Assembly: GCA_021325275.1 (NCBI GenBank)
Contig: JAJPHL010000019.1
Coordinates: 1-64,000 of the forward strand
Origin: Terriglobia bacterium
GTDB lineage: Bacteria; Acidobacteriota; Terriglobia; JAJPHL01
Length of the DNA stretch: 64,000 bases
Direction of reading: 5' to 3'
This document shows positions 58,891-64,000 of the stretch, one piece after another (the stretch's first letter is position 1; every line of letters starts with the position of its first letter). The notes beneath the pieces are model-generated. The model was given only the letters and a program-made list of their open reading frames with translations. It was not told the DNA's origin and did no database searches. Both the position numbers and the translations under genes were made by a program.

Positions 58891-61838
58891 GCCGCGCCGC
58901 CCGAGCCGGCGTGATTTTTGTCGAGTACGCCGGATAGTTCCTTGGCCGCTTCCGGACTTTTTGCCAGAAGAATCAAGAATCCACCGCCGCCCGCGCCGGC
59001 TAGTTTTGCGCCGCGCAGGAACGGCTGCGCCGATTCCAGCAGCGCATTGATCGGCGCATTGGTCGTGTTGGGATCGAGGATTTGATTGAGTTCCCAGTGC
59101 CGGTCGAGCAGGCTTCCCAGATAATCCCAGTCGCCTTCCTGCATCGCGTGGGCCATTTCCATCGCCAGCGTCTTGATGCTGTGCAGCACTTGCACGCACG
59201 CCGTCTCGCGCGCCAGATAGCGGCCCACCACTTGACGCAGCAAATCGCGCGCCACGCGCCGGATTCCCGTGTAGTACAGAACAACTTGCTGTTCGAACTC
59301 CGCCTGGCGTGCGGCCGTCCACTGCACGGGATAGACGCGCACACGTTGACGCAATCCGGGGCCGCTGACCAAAAGTTTTGCGCCGGAAAAAAGTCCGCCG
59401 GCTTGGTCCTGCCATCCGCCGCCGGTGGTCATCATTTGTTCGAGGCGCATGACGCGTTCACTGAGCAATTGATCGTCGGGCGCGGCGCCGGCCGCTTCAA
59501 AAATGGCGCGCAGCACCGTGACGGCGAGAATGCTGCTGGTGCCGAGTCCCGACCCCATCGGCAGATTCACCGACGTGCGAATTTCGATGCCGCCGCTCTT
59601 GAAGCCCGGCCACCCCGCGAGACGCAAGGCCATTCGCGGTATCGCAAAAGGATCGCCGGGTGCGGACGGGCGGAGCAATTCTTCCGCGGTGCGATATTCC
59701 ACCGACGCGCGATCTTCGTCCGAGATGCAGCGAATCACCGGCTCGCTCAAGCGTTTCAGTGTCGTGCGAATCGGATAAACGTCGCCGAGCGTCACAGCGA
59801 CATTCAGCACCGTGCCGCCCCAATCGAGACAAAACGGCGGTGTGTCCGACCATCCACCGCCCAAGTCGATACGCGCCGGCGCTTCAACGATCACTTCGTG
59901 ATGCTTCCACACGGACGTGTCCTGTGGTACGGTTTCGCCCGCGCCCATCTCCACCGCGTGTTGCACCAAGTGAAACGCCGCTTCGTGCGATTCCTCGGCT
60001 TCGCGCGCCAATCCCGCTTGCGCGAAGAATAGTCCCGCGGCGTACGATCGGCTTGCCGCTTCGGTGGGCGAATTCGTTTCCAACTCGCGCGAACGATCGC
60101 ACAAGCGTTGTCCGGCTTCGGTGAGCGGCTGCGTCCCGGGAGAATTCGCGAGGAGCGGACGCAAGTCCGCGCCCGATTCCACCAGCGACACCGCGAGCAT
60201 TCGCCAATTCGCATTCGATCGCCGCAATCGCGCGGCTTCCAGCGCGGCCGCGTCGGCCCATTCGGCGCTCGAGGCGAAAGAAAATCGAGGCGCTTGCGTC
60301 CAGCGTTGCGCCGTGTAGTTGGAAGGCAAGCGCATCAGCCACGCGGCGCACTGCCACGCGTCGTCAGGCGTGCTTAGCGGAAACAGCGACGCGTTCCAAA
60401 GGCTTCGTTCCGCTTCGGGCACGCCGGGCCACACCGACTCCGCGTCCAGTCCGAATTCTCTCAGCACTTCGAGAATCGGGCGGCTAAACCACGTCGCACT
60501 TTCTGTCGCCGCCTTGGGATCGTCGCCGACACCGTAAACGCGGATGACGACGCCGGGACGAGTGCCTGGCATTGAAACGGGAAGTTGGTGCACCACGGTG
60601 TCCTCGGGCACTTCGATCGGGCCCGGGATTTGATCGAGGCCATGAAGCACCGCGCCCGATGCCGCACGCAGGCGTCCCGTGAGATGGCACTCGATAACGA
60701 CCGTTCCCGCGCCGAGATCGGCGCCGCCTTCCAGGACGCTGTCGATCACCACGCCGCTCGACGAGACGCCGGGTGCACGCGTGCCGGAAAATCGCCGCAC
60801 GGCTGCTTGAAAGCGCGAAAAATCTGTTTCGCCGGTCATCAACTGGCGGAAGAGATGCGTGGTTCCGATGTGCGTGAACTCGCCGGGCACCAGCGAACAG
60901 GAAAACTCCAGACCTTTCAGCGAGCGCGCCAGTTCGTGCAATTCCGGCGCGTCGCCGGGCGATGGTTTCCATTGACCGGTTAGGGCGAGTGTGATGTGCG
61001 TGTAGAGATCGATCCCTACCGGCTTGCCGTCGCGTGCGATCGATTGCGCCGGCAGCGACGCAAGCGCCGTGAGACGCGCGGCCGCTTCCGGCGAAAAACG
61101 CAGCAAGCCGGTATCGAGCGCGACTTCGTTGTTTTCGAGGAGTCCACCGGCGGCCGATAGCTCGGCGAGCGTCGGCTTTTGCAGAAATTTGTAGACGCGA
61201 CCATGCCCATCGGTCACGTATACGCCGTGACGCATTCCAACTTCCGCGGCTTGCCGCATCGCGACGCCCGAAACGCCCGCGCGATTCCAGTCCAGCGCGG
61301 CGGCGTCGAAGACCAACACCACGTCGCCGGAGGCGACCAGTAATCCCGAAGCCAGATGCTCTACCCACAGCGTGGAGAGCACCAGCATTTCGTCGAACAC
61401 CGTACTCGCTTCGCCCCAAGGAGTCGTGACCGGCACGGCGCTGAATAATTTTCCCGATAGCGAATACTGCGGCAACCGGCGCGAGTCGCCTCCGGAGTGA
61501 ATCAGAAGGACGCGCTCGTCGCGCCACCACCGCTCCGTTGCGGGCGAACCTGCCAACTGTCCCAGCGCGTGCAGTGTCGCGCCGCCTGATCCCAGGCGCT
61601 GATCGTTCAAATCCGGCGTCACGAGGTAGGGAATTCCGCCGGGAATTTTTCCGCCGGCGATACGCCGCTGCAATTCGCGTTGGTACTTTTCCGCTTGCCG
61701 CTTGGAGCTCGCCGTGATGATCACCGCGGTCCACCAAGGCGTAGAAGTGGCGCCGGCCAATCGCGCGACATATTGGCGACGCGCATTCTGCACAATGTAG
61801 CTGAGATCGTTCGGCGAGGTAGGGTTCACGTCCTGCAA
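58842..61838 (-). CDS. fkp: Bifunctional fucokinase / fucose-1-phosphate guanylyltransferase
   Basis: The 998-residue protein combines an N-terminal nucleotidyltransferase-like domain (motif LGSGGATLHAL, residues 82-92, in the sugar-nucleotide pyrophosphorylase position) with a left-handed beta-helix middle part and a C-terminal GHMP kinase (NLPMGSGLGTSSILAV, about 759-774). This order is that of FKP, which makes GDP-fucose from L-fucose. The specificity for fucose is inferred from the domain order and length; a heptose or other sugar kinase-guanylyltransferase is possible. The start is a TTG at 61838 with a TAAGAT box (minus strand, 61844-61849) five bases before it; a GTG at 61829 is the alternative. 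It is divergent from the esterase. Confidence 0.8.
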   Translation of the reverse strand: MQDVNPTSPNDLSYIVQNARRQYVARLAGATSTPWWTAVIITASSKRQAEKYQRELQRRIAGGKIPGGIPYLVTPDLNDQRLGSGGATLHALGQLAGSPATERWWRDERVLLIHSGGDSRRLPQYSLSGKLFSAVPVTTPWGEASTVFDEMLVLSTLWVEHLASGLLVASGDVVLVFDAAALDWNRAGVSGVAMRQAAEVGMRHGVYVTDGHGRVYKFLQKPTLAELSAAGGLLENNEVALDTGLLRFSPEAAARLTALASLPAQSIARDGKPVGIDLYTHITLALTGQWKPSPGDAPELHELARSLKGLEFSCSLVPGEFTHIGTTHLFRQLMTGETDFSRFQAAVRRFSGTRAPGVSSSGVVIDSVLEGGADLGAGTVVIECHLTGRLRAASGAVLHGLDQIPGPIEVPEDTVVHQLPVSMPGTRPGVVIRVYGVGDDPKAATESATWFSRPILEVLREFGLDAESVWPGVPEAERSLWNASLFPLSTPDDAWQCAAWLMRLPSNYTAQRWTQAPRFSFASSAEWADAAALEAARLRRSNANWRMLAVSLVESGADLRPLLANSPGTQPLTEAGQRLCDRSRELETNSPTEAASRSYAAGLFFAQAGLAREAEESHEAAFHLVQHAVEMGAGETVPQDTSVWKHHEVIVEAPARIDLGGGWSDTPPFCLDWGGTVLNVAVTLGDVYPIRTTLKRLSEPVIRCISDEDRASVEYRTAEELLRPSAPGDPFAIPRMALRLAGWPGFKSGGIEIRTSVNLPMGSGLGTSSILAVTVLRAIFEAAGAAPDDQLLSERVMRLEQMMTTGGGWQDQAGGLFSGAKLLVSGPGLRQRVRVYPVQWTAARQAEFEQQVVLYYTGIRRVARDLLRQVVGRYLARETACVQVLHSIKTLAMEMAHAMQEGDWDYLGSLLDRHWELNQILDPNTTNAPINALLESAQPFLRGAKLAGAGGGGFLILLAKSPEAAKELSGVLDKNHAGSGGAAYPWKVATDGLRIIAK

Positions 61839-61867
61839 CGACGATCTTACTCTGATACCATGTCCCG

Positions 61868-62599
61868 GTGCATCACGAATATCACCGCTGGTACAGCCAT
61901 CGCATCGGCATGGATCTCGGTGTCAACGTTTACGGTCATTGGGGACCGCCGATCTTGGGCTTTCCCACGTCCGGCGGCGACGAAGGGGAACTCGAACGCA
62001 TGGGTTTGATCCGCGGCCTCGCTGATTTCGTCGACGCGGGACGCGTGAAAATCTTCGCCGTGAACTCCATCAACGAGGCGGGATTCTACAACAAGCGCGC
62101 CCATCCGTTCCATCGAAGCTGGGTGCAGAAACAGTTCGACGAGTACATCCGCTACGAAGTGGTTCCATTCATCTTCACGAATTGCCGCACGGAGTGGACG
62201 CCGATTTCGACCATGGGCGCGTCGTTCGGCGCGTATCACGCGGCGAATACACTGTTCAAACATCCCGATGTCGTGAAGCGATGCTTCGCGATGTCGGGCG
62301 TGTACGACATCCGCTCGTTCATGAATGGAATGTACGACGACAATTTCTACTTCAACAATCCGATCGATTATTTAGGTAATCTAAGCGACGGGTGGTATTA
62401 CGATCAATACCGCACCTGCGACATTCACATCGCCACCGGCCACGGACCGCACGAAAACAGCGCGCCGTCGTATCGATTGTCCGCGCTGCTGGCGGCAAAA
62501 GGAATTCCGCATCACCTCGACGATTTCGGCGACATGGGCGGCCACGACTGGCCGTATTGGGTCCACCAGATGCGCAACTACATCGGCGGATTGTTTTAG
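61868..62599 (+). CDS. Alpha/beta-hydrolase esterase (putative esterase family)
   Basis: The 243-residue hydrolase has the nucleophile elbow with Ser119 (in MGASFGAYHAANT), a late aspartate and histidine (DFGDMGGHDWPYWVHQ) and no signal peptide. It fits the putative esterase (EstD/S-formylglutathione hydrolase-like) family. The GTG start has TACCAT (61856-61861) six bases before it and no Shine-Dalgarno, another leaderless-type start. A partial, broken copy of its 3' half lies at 63377-63474, beyond the next gene. Confidence 0.8.
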   Translation: MHHEYHRWYSHRIGMDLGVNVYGHWGPPILGFPTSGGDEGELERMGLIRGLADFVDAGRVKIFAVNSINEAGFYNKRAHPFHRSWVQKQFDEYIRYEVVPFIFTNCRTEWTPISTMGASFGAYHAANTLFKHPDVVKRCFAMSGVYDIRSFMNGMYDDNFYFNNPIDYLGNLSDGWYYDQYRTCDIHIATGHGPHENSAPSYRLSALLAAKGIPHHLDDFGDMGGHDWPYWVHQMRNYIGGLF

Positions 62600-62615
62600 A
62601 AAGGCGGGATCGGCA

Positions 62616-63350
62616 ATGAAGCCAATATTGATCCTAATCGCAATGGCCGGCGGCCTGATCACGATTGCGGGCGCTCAGGCGCCCGAAACGCGGCCCACAT
62701 TCGAGGTTGCCGCGATCAAGCCCAGTAAGGCTAGCAACGACGGCACGAATATCCGCAGCGATCCGAACGGTACCCTGCGCGTCGAGAATGCCACGCTGAA
62801 GGACCTGATCCGATTTTGCTATCAAGTCGGGAACGACCAGATTTCGGGCGGCCCGAAATGGTTCGACGTCGACCGCTTCGACGTTTTAGCGAAACCGGAG
62901 AGCCGCGCGCGTCCGGAACAAGTTCTGCAAATGATGCAGCGGCTGTTGGCCGAGCGCTTTCAACTGGTGCTGCGCCGCGAGTCGAAGGAAGTGAAGGTCT
63001 ATCAGTTAGTGGTTGCGAAGAACGGTCACAAACTGCGAGAGCCGAAGGAAGGCCAAGAACCTGGCTTACAGGGAAAAAAGGGACAAATCACCGCACACGC
63101 TACTCCAATGGCGATCTTCGCCAAGTATCTTTCGCAGCGCTTGGGACAACCTGTGGTGGACCAAACCGGGCTGGCCGGAAGCTACGATTTCACTCTGGAG
63201 TACGAGCCGGACAACGGCAATGATCCCGCCGGAGCGGGCCCGTCGATATTCACCGCCGTTCAAGAGCAGCTAGGATTGCGCCTGCAACCCGGCAAAGGCT
63301 CCATCGATTTGTTCGTGGTCGATCGCGCGGAAAAGCCCTCGGAAAACTAG
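62616..63350 (+). CDS. TIGR03435-family exported protein
   Basis: The 244-residue protein belongs to the TIGR03435 family, expanded in Solibacter and related Acidobacteria. It has a signal peptide (LILIAMAGGLITIAGAQ), then the family block FEVAAIKPSK, the ribosome-scale repeats GTLRVENATLKDLIRFCYQ and WFDVDRFDVLAKPE, and the C-terminal FTAVQEQLGLRLQPGKG. The function is not known. It follows the esterase by 16 bases; the partial esterase copy lies just after it. Confidence 0.88.
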   Translation: MKPILILIAMAGGLITIAGAQAPETRPTFEVAAIKPSKASNDGTNIRSDPNGTLRVENATLKDLIRFCYQVGNDQISGGPKWFDVDRFDVLAKPESRARPEQVLQMMQRLLAERFQLVLRRESKEVKVYQLVVAKNGHKLREPKEGQEPGLQGKKGQITAHATPMAIFAKYLSQRLGQPVVDQTGLAGSYDFTLEYEPDNGNDPAGAGPSIFTAVQEQLGLRLQPGKGSIDLFVVDRAEKPSEN

Positions 63351-63376
63351 CGCCGCATTCACGCCGCCGCTTCCGC

Positions 63377-63474
63377 CGCGATGTCGGGCGAATACGACAT
63401 CCGCTCGTTCATGACGCCACGCATGGCCGTATTGGGTCCACTAGATGCGCAACTATATCGGCGGATTGTCCTAG
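63377..63474 (+). pseudogene. Decayed partial duplicate of the esterase gene
   Basis: 63377-63413 matches 62287-62323 and 63416-63474 matches 62541-62599 almost exactly, with the 215 bases between them deleted. In the esterase frame the copy has an in-frame TAG where the esterase has CAG (63442-63444), so it is not functional. The upstream end of the copy begins right after the TIGR03435 stop region. It shows that the TIGR03435 gene sits between two versions of the same esterase 3' end. Confidence 0.85.
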
Positions 63475-63480
63475 GCGTTG

Positions 63481-63972
63481 CTAGCCTTGGCGTTTCCTTT
63501 TGGTATCTGCTTCGATCAGCCGTGCCATTAAGCTCGCGGGACCTCGGAAGCTCGTTTGTTGAAGGCGCGAGAATACTTCCGCCAGATCGATCAAGCCTAA
63601 TTCCGCGGCCTTGTCCAAAACTCCAAGCGTTCCTGTAACGGCTAGTCCGAGACCGAGCGCTACAGAATAGGCAGCGCGATCATCGACGAGGAATAGTTCC
63701 GCGCCAGTTTCAAGCGCAAGAGCGATCGCCTCCGCCTCGCCAGCGTCCAGATGATCAAACCGTTGGGCAGTACCATGCGAGGGGCTTTTGATTTCGAGCC
63801 AAGACGGCGCGGTTACGAGCAAACGACGCACCGCTTCGGGCGTGCGGTCACTCATCAACTCTTTCAGGACGGCCGGCGGAATCAACACGCGGCCAAAGAT
63901 CTTCGGCAGCAGCTCTATTTCGCCGACGAGAGCGAGATAGTTCAGCGGAGTCGTGTCTGAGACCACGATCAT
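63481..63972 (-). CDS. PIN-domain protein, DUF3368 type
   Basis: The 163-residue protein has the PIN-nuclease acidic residues: Asp6 region (VVSDTTPLNYLAL), glutamate in the middle helix (LDAGEAEAIALAL) and FLVDDRAAY. It matches the DUF3368 group, which usually forms toxin-antitoxin modules with a small UPF0175 partner encoded just upstream. The sequence before its ATG runs off the window 28 bases later, so the partner cannot be checked. RNase toxin function is inferred. Confidence 0.8.
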   Translation of the reverse strand: MIVVSDTTPLNYLALVGEIELLPKIFGRVLIPPAVLKELMSDRTPEAVRRLLVTAPSWLEIKSPSHGTAQRFDHLDAGEAEAIALALETGAELFLVDDRAAYSVALGLGLAVTGTLGVLDKAAELGLIDLAEVFSRLQQTSFRGPASLMARLIEADTKRKRQG

Positions 63973-64000
63973 CAGGCGCGCGGGAGGTCGAGTTTGCGCA

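Noticed and set aside
1-64000. CRISPR array, tRNA, rRNA, integrase or prophage
   Set aside because: No regularly spaced direct repeats, no cloverleaf or rRNA-like sequence, and no phage structural or integrase genes were seen on reading both strands by eye.

Overview
The window looks like chromosomal DNA of an Acidobacteriota bacterium, probably a Solibacter/Bryobacter-like member. The pointers are a TIGR03435-type protein (a family strongly associated with that group), a paired planctomycete-type cytochrome/DUF1549-DUF1553 protein and DUF1501 protein, a large Asp-box repeat exoprotein, high-GC codon use, and many short palindrome-rich dispersed repeats. No rRNA, tRNA, CRISPR array, complete insertion sequence or prophage was seen. 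The placement is inferred from gene content only.

Layout. 1-9 kb: a UvrC-like protein with a doubtful nuclease site, an amidase, a PBP4-type peptidase divergent from an iscS-iscA pair, a 14-residue lysine-rich peptide gene with its own promoter and terminator, and an ABC exporter operon. 9-17.6 kb: a 1063-residue Asp-box protein, an ArsA/Get3-type ATPase, a MoaD-MoaE fusion, an HU/IHF protein, an M50 protease and the two E1 subunits of a 2-oxoacid dehydrogenase. 17.7-23.4 kb: two tandem paralogous polytopic membrane proteins, an ABC exporter and a Fis-type HTH protein. 23.4-30.5 kb: a repeat element, a SulP-STAS-cNMP fusion transporter, the cytochrome/DUF1501 pair and a cupin. 30.7-40.2 kb: a one-strand sugar-phosphate island (tkt, rpiB, tal-pgi fusion, gnd, zwf, glk) that routes glucose through glucose-6-phosphate and the pentose phosphate pathway. 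40.6-44.6 kb: a compact minus-strand operon ACP, ketosynthase, TPR protein, type III polyketide synthase, followed by an RraA-like gene; this is the best candidate for an uncharacterised biosynthetic system. 44.7-52 kb: a glycosidase-like exoprotein, a degenerate receiver, a GT4 glycosyltransferase, an orphan nuoB, a metallo-beta-lactamase-fold hydrolase, a TacAT-like toxin-antitoxin module with a visible operator, and a KdpD sensor without kinase. 52.4-58.9 kb: a beta-ureidopropionase, class III aminotransferase, aldehyde dehydrogenase and NCS1 permease that suggest salvage or breakdown of reduced pyrimidines. 58.8-64 kb: a bifunctional fucokinase/GDP-fucose pyrophosphorylase, an esterase with a decayed partial copy nearby, a TIGR03435 protein and a PIN-domain protein.

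Two window-wide patterns stand out. First, many genes have no Shine-Dalgarno sequence but a TANNNT-like -10 box five to seven bases before the start codon, the signature of leaderless transcription. Second, two different palindrome-array repeat families (about 315 and 215 bp) share the same terminal inverted motif (TCARTTTGAATT preceded by GGTGG/GGTAG), suggesting one mobilising system for both.
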